Below, one piece after another: positions 44,623 to 54,299 of a DNA stretch of 64,000 nt; the first letter of the stretch is position 1, and every line of letters begins with the position of its first letter. The translations under genes were made by a program, and so were the position numbers. The DNA is from Flavobacterium ammonificans (GTDB taxonomy: Bacteria > Bacteroidota > Bacteroidia > Flavobacteriales > Flavobacteriaceae). Below the pieces are notes generated by a model that searched no databases, had not been told where the DNA came from, and saw only the letters and a program-made list of their open reading frames with translations. The stretch covers positions 868,001-932,000 of the forward strand of contig NZ_AP025185.1 of assembly GCF_020886115.1 (NCBI RefSeq), written 5' to 3'.

Positions 44623-45914
44623 TAAAGAACGCATTAGTTTGGTTTAAAACCGACTTACGAATTGAAGATAACGAAACACTTTTAAAAGCCATTTCACAAA
44701 GCGAGAAGGTAATTCCTGTGTATTGTTTTGATGAAGCTCATTTTGAAACTTCGGTTTACGGATTTAAAAAAACGGGGAGTTTTAGAGCGCAGTTTTTATT
44801 GGAATCGCTTGAAGATTTAGATGCCAAATTGCGAACTTTAGGTTCAGGTTTGCGCATAGTAATGGGTAAGCCTGAAGTTGAAATTCCCAAATTAGTTCAA
44901 GAATATAAAGCGCAAAAAGTCTTCGCCAAGCGCGAGGTAGCTTTTGAAGAAAAACAAACTGAGAAAAAAGTGCAAACGGAATTGTTCAAATTGCGTTGCG
45001 AATTGGACACTTATAGTACCAGTACATTATACCATGCCGAAGATTTGCCTTTTTCTATCAAAAATATTCCGGATGTATTTACTAATTTCAGAAAAAAAAC
45101 AGAAAAGGATGCTGAAATTAGGCCACCATTTACAGCTCCAAAACAAATTAATTCGCCTGAAATCCCTGCTATAGAATTACCAACATTAGAGGACTTAGGT
45201 ATTTCGAAAACTACTATCGATTCTCGTGCCGTTTTAGCATTTAAAGGAGGAGAGAGTGAGGCCATTCAGCGGTTACAGCATTATTTTTATGATACGCAGT
45301 GTTTGTCTACTTACAAAGAAACCCGAAACGGAATGGTAGGTGCGGACTATTCGTCTAAATTTTCGCCATGGTTGGCTATGGGTTGTATTTCGGCACGATA
45401 CATTTATGCCGAAGTTAAAAAATACGAAATGCAATTTGGCGCTAATGATTCGACTTATTGGTTGGTTTTTGAATTGCTATGGCGTGATTTTTTCCGATTT
45501 ATGTTTAAGAAATACCAAACCAAATTTTTCTTGTATGAGGGAATCAAATTAAAAAAAGGCAACTCCAAATCTTTAAACGAAAAACTACTTTCTCAGTGGG
45601 TCAATGGAACTACGGCTTCTGATTTTATAAATGCAAATATGCTCGAATTACAACAAACAGGATTTATGAGTAATAGAGGACGACAAAACGTAGCGAGTTA
45701 TTTTTGTAACGAATTGAATATGGATTGGCGACTTGGAGCAGCCTATTTTGAAGAGCAATTAATCGATTATGATGTGTGCAGCAATTGGGGCAATTGGGCC
45801 TATTTAGCTGGAGTTGGTAATGACCCAAGGGGACACCGTTACTTTAATATTGAGAAACAAGCAACTGATTATGACAAAAACAAAGCGTTCAGAAAACTTT
45901 GGTTAACCGAGTAA
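44619..45914 (+). CDS. DASH-family cryptochrome
   Basis: The protein has 431 residues, the usual CRY-DASH length. It begins NALVWFKTDLRIEDNETLLKA and carries SKFSPWLAMGCISAR, FELLWRDFFRFM, TGFMSNRGRQNVASY (typical DASH FAD motif) and DWRLGAAYFEEQLIDYDVCSNWGNW. Relatives repair dimers in single-stranded or looped DNA and may signal light. It is translated with the previous gene through a 4-base overlap and ends 2 bases from the converging DUF2452 gene. Confidence 0.94.
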   Translation: MIKNALVWFKTDLRIEDNETLLKAISQSEKVIPVYCFDEAHFETSVYGFKKTGSFRAQFLLESLEDLDAKLRTLGSGLRIVMGKPEVEIPKLVQEYKAQKVFAKREVAFEEKQTEKKVQTELFKLRCELDTYSTSTLYHAEDLPFSIKNIPDVFTNFRKKTEKDAEIRPPFTAPKQINSPEIPAIELPTLEDLGISKTTIDSRAVLAFKGGESEAIQRLQHYFYDTQCLSTYKETRNGMVGADYSSKFSPWLAMGCISARYIYAEVKKYEMQFGANDSTYWLVFELLWRDFFRFMFKKYQTKFFLYEGIKLKKGNSKSLNEKLLSQWVNGTTASDFINANMLELQQTGFMSNRGRQNVASYFCNELNMDWRLGAAYFEEQLIDYDVCSNWGNWAYLAGVGNDPRGHRYFNIEKQATDYDKNKAFRKLWLTE

Positions 45915-45916
45915 GT

Positions 45917-46327
45917 TTAGTCGGTTTTTGTTTCTAAAACCACCCATTTTTTATCACTATTGAGTTTGAATGAAGCGATGAATTCTTTGTTCCATTCATT
46001 GGGTGCAATCAATGATAAAAATTCAATACCATCATCACCCAAATACATATGATAGGTTTCGCCAATGACTGGTTCGAAGGAAAATTTAGCGTTGTAGACT
46101 AATTCATTCCATTTGTAATCGTCCATTAATTTTTGGTATGCCGATTGTAACTCCTGAAATTTGTTTTCAAATTCCTTATTGACACTATGGATTCCACGGG
46201 ATTTCCAAGCAACAACATCATCCGTTGTAATAACGGGTGCACCTACACTCGTAGCATACGGAAGTAAACTTGCGTTGTATCCTTGCTCTTCAGAATATAC
46301 AATGTTGTCAGGTTTTTTATTGTCCAT
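45917..46327 (-). CDS. DUF2452 protein
   Basis: The protein has 136 residues and no signal peptide or membrane segment, so it is probably cytoplasmic. The beginning KPDNIVYSEEQGYNASLLPYATSVGAP and the later GETYHMYLGDDGIEFLSLIAPNEWN fit DUF2452 of Bacteroidota; its function is not known. A helical middle (about 50-85) separates the two parts. A TAATTTTG box on the minus strand at 46371-46378 lies 43 bases before the start. Confidence 0.82.
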   Translation of the reverse strand: MDNKKPDNIVYSEEQGYNASLLPYATSVGAPVITTDDVVAWKSRGIHSVNKEFENKFQELQSAYQKLMDDYKWNELVYNAKFSFEPVIGETYHMYLGDDGIEFLSLIAPNEWNKEFIASFKLNSDKKWVVLETKTD

Positions 46328-46370
46328 ACTTTGTTGTTCGTGTTTTTAATGTGGGAATCGCTAAAGAGTT

Positions 46371-46378
46371 CAAAATTA
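46371..46378 (-). promoter_or_regulatory. DUF2452 gene -7 box
   Basis: The minus strand reads TAATTTTG, an exact TAnnTTTG box 43 bases before the ATG. No TTG stands at the -33 distance. Confidence 0.4.
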
Positions 46379-46525
46379 CACTATTTCAAATTTTATATTG
46401 GTTAAACAAAACAAAAAATTAGGATAAAATAAGATAATTTGAAGCAATGAAAGAATTTGATAGGTATTCAACATCATTTAAACCAAAACCACTATATTTA
46501 TTTCCGCTATTTAACCAAAAAAACT

Positions 46526-48214
46526 ATGAACCAAAACAGCCTTGAATTAACCGATTATATTGTATTTATTACCTACTTTTTAGTAGTATCCATTTATGGA
46601 TATGTTATTTATCGCAAACGCGAAAAGAACGAAAACGATGCCAAGGCTTATTTCTTAGCTGAAGGTAAATTAACTTGGTGGGCTATCGGGGCTTCTTTAA
46701 TTGCTTCTAATATTTCGGCAGAACAATTCATTGGAATGAGTGGCGAAGGCTTCTTTTTGGGGATTGCTGTTGCCGCTTACGAATGGATTGCGGCCATCTC
46801 TTTATTGATAGTTGCCATTTGGTTCATTCCCGTCTATTTGAAAAATAAAATTTACACTATGCCCCAATTTTTAAAGACGCGTTATAACGAATCGACGGCT
46901 TTGATTATGGCGGTGTTTTGGTTGTTTTTGTATGTTTTTGTGAATTTGACTTCCATTTTATACTTAGGAGCTGTGGCTATTAATGGTTTGGCTGGAGGCC
47001 AATACTTGCATATTATAATGATTGGATTAGCTTCCTTTGCCTTAGTAATTTCACTTGGCGGAATGAAAGTAGTAGCTTATACCGACGTGATTCAGGTGGC
47101 GGTTTTGCTGATTGGCGGATTGGTAACTTCCTATATTGCTTTGACTACGGTAAGTCATTATTTTGGTTTTGGTCACGATGCCATTGCTGGTTTTCAGGTA
47201 TTGATGGAACAGGCGCCAGAACATTTCAAAATGATTATGCCTGAACCAACAGCCACTTCGACTCAAGAAGAGATTAATAAATATTTGACTATTCCAGGAG
47301 CAATGGCCTATTTGGCGGGGATTTGGATTATCAATCTGAATTATTGGGGTTGTAACCAATACATTACCCAACGTGCTTTGGGTGCCGATTTAGACACGGC
47401 GCGTTCGGGAATTTTATTTGCAGGTTTTATTAAATTATTTATGCCTCTCATTGTGATTTTGCCTGGAATTGCGGCTTATGTTTTACATCAGGGAGGTCAT
47501 TTACCACAATTAGTGGGAGGGAAAGACGGTGCTTACTCGGCAATTTTAACTTTCTTGCCTACGGGTTTGAAAGGACTTTCAGTAGCCGCATTAACTGCAG
47601 CGATTGTGGCTTCTTTGGCAGGAAAAGTCAACAGTATTTCTACAATTTACACCTTAGATATTCATAAAAAATATATTCAAAAGGAAGCAACAGATACGAA
47701 ACAAGTGAACGTTGGGAAATATGCTGTTATTGCTGCTTTATTGCTGGCAGTACTTTTTACTTGGAACGATACTTTAGGCATTGGAGGTGTGGGCGGATTT
47801 ACCTACATCCAAAAATACACTGGTTTTATTAGCCCGGGAGTTTTTGCGATGTTCATTTTAGGAATGTTTTGGAAACGCACTACAGGTGCTGCAGCTGTTG
47901 TAGGTGTATTGGCAGGATTTGCCTTGTCTGTGGTATTTAACGAACTGGCACCGGCTTGGTTTGGCAACGACACTTGGTTGTACACAGCTTACCCTAACGG
48001 CAAAGGCGGTTACGAAATACCCTTCTTAATTTGCATGGGTTTGTCTTTTATATTTACTATGCTCTTAATGATTATAGTAAGTTTGGCTGGACCTAAAGTC
48101 AACGAAAAAGCCTTTGAATTGGACAAAGTGATGTTCAGAATGAAACCACAAACAACTGTTTTAATTGTGGCCTTAGTCTTGATTATTTTTGCCTTGTATG
48201 TAAGGTTTTGGTAG
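46526..48214 (+). CDS. Sodium/sugar symporter (SSS family)
   Basis: The protein has 562 residues from MNQNSLELTDY, with about 14 predicted membrane helices. SSS motifs: ARGKLTWW-like FLAEGKLTWWAIGASLIASNISAEQFIG (helix 1-2, sodium site), GGMKVVAYTDVIQ, WGCNQYITQRALGADL and the FTYIQKYTGFISPGVFAMF region. It resembles vSGLT-type sugar transporters, so galactose or glucose uptake is likely but unproven. An in-frame ATG at 46457 gives an unlikely polar extension. The gene stands alone; no sugar enzyme lies next to it. Confidence 0.92.
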   Translation: MNQNSLELTDYIVFITYFLVVSIYGYVIYRKREKNENDAKAYFLAEGKLTWWAIGASLIASNISAEQFIGMSGEGFFLGIAVAAYEWIAAISLLIVAIWFIPVYLKNKIYTMPQFLKTRYNESTALIMAVFWLFLYVFVNLTSILYLGAVAINGLAGGQYLHIIMIGLASFALVISLGGMKVVAYTDVIQVAVLLIGGLVTSYIALTTVSHYFGFGHDAIAGFQVLMEQAPEHFKMIMPEPTATSTQEEINKYLTIPGAMAYLAGIWIINLNYWGCNQYITQRALGADLDTARSGILFAGFIKLFMPLIVILPGIAAYVLHQGGHLPQLVGGKDGAYSAILTFLPTGLKGLSVAALTAAIVASLAGKVNSISTIYTLDIHKKYIQKEATDTKQVNVGKYAVIAALLLAVLFTWNDTLGIGGVGGFTYIQKYTGFISPGVFAMFILGMFWKRTTGAAAVVGVLAGFALSVVFNELAPAWFGNDTWLYTAYPNGKGGYEIPFLICMGLSFIFTMLLMIIVSLAGPKVNEKAFELDKVMFRMKPQTTVLIVALVLIIFALYVRFW

Positions 48215-48286
48215 TAGGATATGATTCAATAAATAAAAAAAACCTCTAACAGTATGATTTAATGTTAACGTTTTTTAAGTAAGGCC

Positions 48287-49210
48287 TTAAAAATTGTAAC
48301 AACTACAAGGTCTATTATCTCTTCCTTCAATATTGAAGTTTATATAAAAAGAATGAATTCCGTTATTTTGAGAATTAAATTTTGTTATCGATTTATCAAA
48401 TGCATATCCAAATAAGTAGTTTTCATAAATTCTAATTCCTGCAAAAAGACCTATTGAAGATTTGAATTCAAAATTTGCACTTGCATATATTTCATTTTTA
48501 CTATTAAAGTTCATCGAAATTAGAGTACTAACTGGTGCCCCTTTTACTAATCGAGTTAGAAATGTAGGTTGAATGTATATATTTTCATTTGTATAAATTT
48601 TGTAACCTGAACTTAAATAATAATTCATGGATTGTTGAGAAATAATTGAATTTCTTGAATCTAATAAATTAGGTTTAATTAGATTAGGAATTGATGCACC
48701 AATAAAAAAATTCTTATTATAAAGATAAAACCCTGTGCCAAAAATGTAATTTAATGTTTTTTGTTCTCCAATTCCAGCAATGAATTCAGAGGGATTCTCA
48801 ATTGATAGAAGACTATAGTCTACAACATAGTTTTGAACTCCAGCTTTAATACCCATTGAAATTTGCCAATAGTTATTTAAGTATAAATGGTAAGCATAAT
48901 TGGCAACTAATTTTGTTTCTTCTTCAGTTCCTCTTTTGTCAATTTCAGCATTGACACCTAATCCCATTAATCTGTCAGAAATTGCTTGATGACCATTAAA
49001 AAGAATTGTTTTTGGTGCGCCAGGAAATCCTACCCACTGTGAACTATATACGCTAGTTAGACTTATGCCTCCATTACTCCCTGCATAGGCTGGATTATAT
49101 GCTAAAGGCGTTAAGCTAAAATTAGACAACTTAAAATCAGCCTGAGCAGATAAGCGCATAAAACCAAATGCTATAAACAAAAAAAGAAATTTTGATTTAA
49201 TTATGTGCAT
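48287..49210 (-). CDS. PorP/SprF-family type IX secretion membrane protein
   Basis: The protein has 307 residues from MHIIKSKF; the signal peptide ends LSAQ. The mature start DFKLSNFSLTPLAYNPAYAGSNG is the PorP/SprF signature, followed by an outer-membrane barrel (about 30-300). SprF-like proteins are needed to secrete or anchor the type B T9SS protein encoded beside them. The upstream gene, a type B protein, ends 1 base before this start, so the two make an operon like sprB-sprF. Confidence 0.93.
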   Translation of the reverse strand: MHIIKSKFLFLFIAFGFMRLSAQADFKLSNFSLTPLAYNPAYAGSNGGISLTSVYSSQWVGFPGAPKTILFNGHQAISDRLMGLGVNAEIDKRGTEEETKLVANYAYHLYLNNYWQISMGIKAGVQNYVVDYSLLSIENPSEFIAGIGEQKTLNYIFGTGFYLYNKNFFIGASIPNLIKPNLLDSRNSIISQQSMNYYLSSGYKIYTNENIYIQPTFLTRLVKGAPVSTLISMNFNSKNEIYASANFEFKSSIGLFAGIRIYENYLFGYAFDKSITKFNSQNNGIHSFYINFNIEGRDNRPCSCYNF

Positions 49211-49211
49211 A

Positions 49212-52200
49212 TTAATTTGTACTGTCAATTTGTAAATAACCGGTTAATTCGGTTTGTTTATCTACAAATGTATTATTGTAAACTAAAATGAAAAAATAGG
49301 TTCCAGAGGGTAAAAAGCTGTCTTTCATATACACCCCCGAAACATTAGCTTTGCCTTTAAAAGAGTTATTCATATTGTCATATCCGGTAGTTTCCCAAAC
49401 TAATTTTCCATATCGATTGTAAATTTTCACCGAATTATCTGGGAAATAGGAGATCTCATCAAAAGTTAATTGGTCGTTTAATGAATTTCCATTAATGGTA
49501 ATTAAGTTGTATGCAGTAATATTACATTTAAAAAGATCTACTTTAACAGCTAATCGTTGTGAACTTTCACAACCAGTTGCTTTATCTAGAGTTGTTGCAT
49601 AATACGTTGTATTGTCTTGTAATAATGTTGGATTGTCAATAATCATTCCATTTGTAAGGGCATCAAACCATAGGACAGAGTTGCCTGTTATAATTAAATT
49701 TGAAATAACAGGATTCTCTTCAGTACAGAATTTTTGGATTCCATCTCCTTCGGGTGTTGGTAATTTTTGGATTGTAACAGTGGTTTGAAAACGATTAGCA
49801 CTTTCACAACCATCAATAGTTTGAGTAGCAAAATAGATAGTTCCGTTAGTTAAATCGTCATTATTATTTAAAGTTGTTGAACCCGTAGCTGATGCATACC
49901 ATTGAATAGCAGTTCCTGTTGCAGTTAAATCTGAAATCAAAGGTGTTGGATTAGCACAAAATACTTGTATAGGGTTGCCTGTTGGGGGTGAAATGTTTGA
50001 AATAACATTTATGGTCATGGTAGTTGTCGTTGCACATTGACCTGAATTTGGTGTAAAAGTATATGTGGTAGTTGCAGTATTATTAAGAGCTGGTGACCAA
50101 GTTCCTGTAATTCCATTTGTTGATAAATTAGGCAAATCTACTAATGGATTCCCATAACAAATTGTAGGTGCTTGAGTAAAAGTAGGAGTAATTGGTTTTG
50201 ACACTAAAGAAAAATTAAAAAAATTATTTGAATAATCACACTCATTAACTGAGTTATATGGAAAAAATTGATTTGAGTTATTAAAATTAATTATTGCAAA
50301 TACATCCGTTAAAGATAAATTTGATAGTTCAATAGTAACAGTTGCTTGTGTTGATGGAGCTATTGAAAAATTAACCATTTCACTTTTAATTAAGCTACCT
50401 GGATTAGTGTTATTGCCTTCAAAAATCAATATGTTGAATTCTGTTAAAACAGTTTTAGATCCTTGATTTTCAATTGTTAAATCAAAACTAGTAATCTGGT
50501 TATTACAATCATAAACTATATTATCTACTTGGCTAATTATTAAATCTGGAGCCGGATATATTGGACAGCCCGAAATGTCTCTAATTGTTTCTTGGGCCAT
50601 AAAACTATTTAATGGTCTTAAAGTTGCGCCTAAACAACTTCCTAGAGAATTATAAAACTGTAATCCGTGATTTTGTTGTTGAATCGGTATGGTTAAGTCA
50701 TCATTGATATTGACATTAAAATAGGCATATTGATTCCATATCTTTCTAGAAGGAGCCCATGGTTGTCCATTACTTTTAAAAGATTGAATTCTTCCCTTAA
50801 AAGGGCCAAGTGTTGGGTCGTCTGAGGTGATTATTATGTTTGATTGATTATCATTATTTATATCACAAATTACAGGTCCTTCAAATGCTGTGCCAGACAA
50901 TGAAGAAAAATTTGATAATACTATAGGTGTTGTGCCAGAACCATTAATTATTCTTAATTGGGTTTCATCACGATAAATAATTTCTTGAATTCCGTCTTGA
51001 TTAAAATCAAACATAGAAATTTTTGTAGCTCCACTATTATCAGTTGTAATTAATTCCCATTTCAAGACTAAATTGTTATTAATAAATTTGTAAGTAAGGA
51101 GTTTATATGGCCTACATACCCCTATTTCTGGAGCTCCATCTCCATCCATATCTCCTATAAAAGGCACTCCAACCAGATCTAAATTGGTGCCAGTAGGTAT
51201 ATTAATGCTAGAAATAATATTATTTGTGATTGGGTTCCATATATATAATAAACTAGAGGAGGAGTTACCAGAGGTTGAAACTACAACATCCAATAGACCA
51301 TCTAAATTGATATCAGCAATTGAAGTAAATCCATCCTTATTTAAAGGATTATTAATTGGTGACATAGTATTTCCAGAAGTGCCGTTAGTATTGGTAATAA
51401 TTATATCATAAACTGTTTTACCTGCAGCTAATTCTAATCCAAAATTATTGGTTAAATCTGCTGCTACAGTTAACGAGTAGACCCCATTAAGTAAATTGTT
51501 TAGTGAAGTTTCCATTCTTCCAATACCGTTACTACCTCCATCAATTAATTTAATTCCTGTTTGAGCATTAAAGATTTCATTAAAAATATATACTTCAGGG
51601 ATTCCATCTAAATTAAAATCTGCAATACCTAGAGTTCCACCTCCTTTATTATTACCAGGGGTATTTGCGCCATATTGTACATTAGATTTCCATATTAAAT
51701 TCCCATTAATATCATAACAAAACAAATACCTTTGATTAATCGCATTATTACCTGAAGTACTTGATGCAAAAATGATTTCCCCTAATCCATCATTATTTAC
51801 ATCCGCAATAAGTATACTACCGGGGGCTTCCCAATATATATATGGTGTTGGAAAAGTTGAAATTAAACTTCCATTTGACCCATTAAAAATATTTATTCCA
51901 GATGTAATTCTAGGGTTATTTACAGTCATACCTGTTGTTCCTAGAGCAACAATTTCAGTCATACCATCATTATTTATATCACCACTAACTATAGAAGACA
52001 TTGTAATAATTGGCGTATTAGTTGACCAATTCTGAATTATAGATAAGGGTTCAGGAGTAAAATCAATTTGGCATTCTGGCTGACAAATATTAAAATAAGT
52101 ATTATCAACACATGGGCAATCAGAATCAAATCCATCCACAAATCCATCATTATCATTATCTAAACCATCCGCACAAATTTCACTACATTGTAAAACTTCG

Positions 52201-53279
52201 ATGGTCATCGTAGCTGTAGTACTACATGCACCAGCTATTGGTGTAAAAGTATACATAGTTGTAGCTGTATTATTTAAAGCTGGAGACCATGTTCCTGTTA
52301 TTCCATTGTTGGAAGTTAATGGCAAACTGATTGTGCCACCTGAACAAATAGGCGCTATTTGATTAAAAGCAGGCGTTGTAAGTGATATAGGGGGTAAATT
52401 TAAAACGCTTTGAATCACACATCCTTCAGGACTTCGTATCCAAATATTTTGATTTCCTGGACTAATTGTAAGTGAATTAGAAGTTGAGTAATTGGTGCCA
52501 TTAAGCGAATATTGAGCAGTATTTACATTGGACAATAATTCAACAGTATATTGACTGCAGGTTGAACTTAGTATAGTATAACCAGTATAATTAAAAGTGT
52601 TAATTGAGGTTGCTTCATTATCATATTGAATTGAACCTACAGCAGCTCCATGATTTATATTAGCTATCTCATTTAATAAACTAGAATTGAATTTATAATA
52701 CCCTTTAAGTCCAACTTGAGTAGATGGATTGGGTAGAGTGTTCATGTTGTTTTTAATATCATTTTCACTTCTACATACATTCCATATTCGCACTTCATCA
52801 ATAGAGCCAAAAAATTGTTCAAACTCTTGAAAGTTTGAAGTTCTATTTCCAATTCCAGTGTTTATATTATTTTGCAATAAATTCCCAGTGGCAGGATTTT
52901 TAATTACCAAGCATCCATTCACATAATACCTCACAAATTGACCGTCATAAGTGCCTGCAACATGATACCATTTATTTAATTCTAAAGCATAGGGATTGTT
53001 CATTAAGTAAAACCCATTGCTTGTGCTAATTTCAAATGTTTTAGGTCGTAATAAATAATTTAGATTGGAGGAGTCAGTATGTTTTGAAACAATATTCATA
53101 GCATAGGCTGAAGTTGCAGATATGAAAATTTTTGCTTCAACGGTGAGTTGGTTACCTGAAATATCTAAATCACCAATATTCACATATTGATTCGTATTAG
53201 TCAGTTTAAGACTTTGCCCAAAAACTAAATGTGTAAAAAGGAAGCTAATCCAGAGCAGTATTTTTAGTTTCAATTTCAT
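49212..53279 (-). CDS. Large surface protein with type B T9SS sorting domain
   Basis: The protein has 1355 residues: signal peptide (ending LVFGQ, about 1-22); a LamG/concanavalin-like domain (about 23-205, with KWYHVAGTYDGQFVRYYVNG); Ig-like stretches (about 300-360, 1030-1160) with the repeated phrase GITGTWSPALNNTATT; FG-GAP/VCBS-like repeats (about 420-800; DINNDG, DFNLDG, DINLDG calcium-loop motifs) that should form a propeller; and a C-terminal gliding-motility-type domain (about 1265-1355, SVKIYNRYGKLVWET, SGTYFFILVYN). Secreted by T9SS and held on the surface, probably an adhesin. It is followed at once by its PorP/SprF partner. Confidence 0.92.
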   Translation of the reverse strand: MKLKLKILLWISFLFTHLVFGQSLKLTNTNQYVNIGDLDISGNQLTVEAKIFISATSAYAMNIVSKHTDSSNLNYLLRPKTFEISTSNGFYLMNNPYALELNKWYHVAGTYDGQFVRYYVNGCLVIKNPATGNLLQNNINTGIGNRTSNFQEFEQFFGSIDEVRIWNVCRSENDIKNNMNTLPNPSTQVGLKGYYKFNSSLLNEIANINHGAAVGSIQYDNEATSINTFNYTGYTILSSTCSQYTVELLSNVNTAQYSLNGTNYSTSNSLTISPGNQNIWIRSPEGCVIQSVLNLPPISLTTPAFNQIAPICSGGTISLPLTSNNGITGTWSPALNNTATTMYTFTPIAGACSTTATMTIEVLQCSEICADGLDNDNDGFVDGFDSDCPCVDNTYFNICQPECQIDFTPEPLSIIQNWSTNTPIITMSSIVSGDINNDGMTEIVALGTTGMTVNNPRITSGINIFNGSNGSLISTFPTPYIYWEAPGSILIADVNNDGLGEIIFASSTSGNNAINQRYLFCYDINGNLIWKSNVQYGANTPGNNKGGGTLGIADFNLDGIPEVYIFNEIFNAQTGIKLIDGGSNGIGRMETSLNNLLNGVYSLTVAADLTNNFGLELAAGKTVYDIIITNTNGTSGNTMSPINNPLNKDGFTSIADINLDGLLDVVVSTSGNSSSSLLYIWNPITNNIISSINIPTGTNLDLVGVPFIGDMDGDGAPEIGVCRPYKLLTYKFINNNLVLKWELITTDNSGATKISMFDFNQDGIQEIIYRDETQLRIINGSGTTPIVLSNFSSLSGTAFEGPVICDINNDNQSNIIITSDDPTLGPFKGRIQSFKSNGQPWAPSRKIWNQYAYFNVNINDDLTIPIQQQNHGLQFYNSLGSCLGATLRPLNSFMAQETIRDISGCPIYPAPDLIISQVDNIVYDCNNQITSFDLTIENQGSKTVLTEFNILIFEGNNTNPGSLIKSEMVNFSIAPSTQATVTIELSNLSLTDVFAIINFNNSNQFFPYNSVNECDYSNNFFNFSLVSKPITPTFTQAPTICYGNPLVDLPNLSTNGITGTWSPALNNTATTTYTFTPNSGQCATTTTMTINVISNISPPTGNPIQVFCANPTPLISDLTATGTAIQWYASATGSTTLNNNDDLTNGTIYFATQTIDGCESANRFQTTVTIQKLPTPEGDGIQKFCTEENPVISNLIITGNSVLWFDALTNGMIIDNPTLLQDNTTYYATTLDKATGCESSQRLAVKVDLFKCNITAYNLITINGNSLNDQLTFDEISYFPDNSVKIYNRYGKLVWETTGYDNMNNSFKGKANVSGVYMKDSFLPSGTYFFILVYNNTFVDKQTELTGYLQIDSTN

Positions 53280-53295
53280 ATTTGTTGGGAGTATT

Positions 53296-53604
53296 TTAAA
53301 TTTTATGATGTATCAGTAAACAAGCTACATAAACCGAAAATTTGTTATTAGGACATTCTTGCGATTTAGGTTGGTTGTACAACGAAGAGCGAAAGTGGTA
53401 TATTTCTTTATCTGTTTTTTTGACTTGATTAATTCGTTCTTTAACACTTTCAACACTTTCGTTTTTAACAGCTAAGAAATAATTCATTTTTCCAAAACGA
53501 AGTAGTAAAACACCATTCTCAATTGCATAATCAAACGAAGATCTTTTGCCTAAGGTTAAATGGGTAAAAATGGGTGCGGATATAGTTTCTTTTGTTCTTT
53601 TCAT
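53296..53604 (-). CDS. Unknown 102-residue protein
   Basis: No signal peptide or membrane helix. The protein is basic and has a C-terminal YHFRSSLYNQP motif and a final VYVACLLIH. I do not recognise the family. Its start overlaps the stop of the 223-residue gene by 4 bases, so the two are translated together and probably act together. It lies just before the large type B gene (16 bases) but is cytoplasmic in type, so this seems an inserted pair and not a part of the secretion system (inference). Confidence 0.75.
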   Translation of the reverse strand: MKRTKETISAPIFTHLTLGKRSSFDYAIENGVLLLRFGKMNYFLAVKNESVESVKERINQVKKTDKEIYHFRSSLYNQPKSQECPNNKFSVYVACLLIHHKI

Positions 53605-54272
53605 TTATTTTGTAGTTCATTAACTAATACTTCAGCTTTAGCAAAAAGTAACATTTCTATTGTTGATATATTAGAGTTTAACTCTTTTGCGACGGATTTT
53701 AGAAGTTTTATGTATTCTTCATAAAATATTCTATTTGAAAGTCTAGACCAATTTTCAATTCTTGAAATTTCTTTTATTTCTGAATTACCTTTTTTTATTA
53801 AATTATTGCGGCTAGAAAGAATAGGAAACAGAATTTTAGCCTCGTTATTGGATAAAATCTGTAGAATATTTAAAGAACAAGAAACTCTTGCATCAAAAAT
53901 GGCATAATTATTCCAATCGTGAACAACCAAAGCCTTTGACCATGAAGCAACACCTTGGTTTCCTTTCAGAATAAGTTCTTCTGCATTGTTTGATCTATAT
54001 ATATTTAGAGAAGCAACTCCGTTAGTTTTAATTCCACCCCATTTTACAATATAATACTCGATTAAATCACCTTTAATAGTTTCATTTTTTTCATTTTTCC
54101 ATAAAGTATGAAGCTGTTTTTTTAAACTAATGTTCTTACTGTAGTTATTACCGTCTGGCAGTATTATATTTTTTGGTAAATGATTTTCATTTACGCACCA
54201 ATTGAACCAACCGTTATTTTCAGTTAAATGTGTTTGTGAAAATTCAAGTAAAATATTTTTTAATTCTTCCAT
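53601..54272 (-). CDS. Unknown 223-residue protein, possible OGG-fold
   Basis: Cytoplasmic and helix-rich. The segment GVASWSKALVVHD followed by YAIFDARVSCSLN (about 104-133) resembles the part of 8-oxoguanine-glycosylase-fold (OGG-like) proteins where xASWSK and YDxRV recur. The helix-hairpin-helix and catalytic lysine/aspartate cannot be placed with certainty, so a DNA glycosylase role is only a guess. It is followed, with a 4-base overlap, by an unknown 102-residue gene. The pair sits between two secretion genes. Confidence 0.7.
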   Translation of the reverse strand: MEELKNILLEFSQTHLTENNGWFNWCVNENHLPKNIILPDGNNYSKNISLKKQLHTLWKNEKNETIKGDLIEYYIVKWGGIKTNGVASLNIYRSNNAEELILKGNQGVASWSKALVVHDWNNYAIFDARVSCSLNILQILSNNEAKILFPILSSRNNLIKKGNSEIKEISRIENWSRLSNRIFYEEYIKLLKSVAKELNSNISTIEMLLFAKAEVLVNELQNK

Positions 54273-54299
54273 TTTGTTTAAGTTTTATTTTTTATCATA

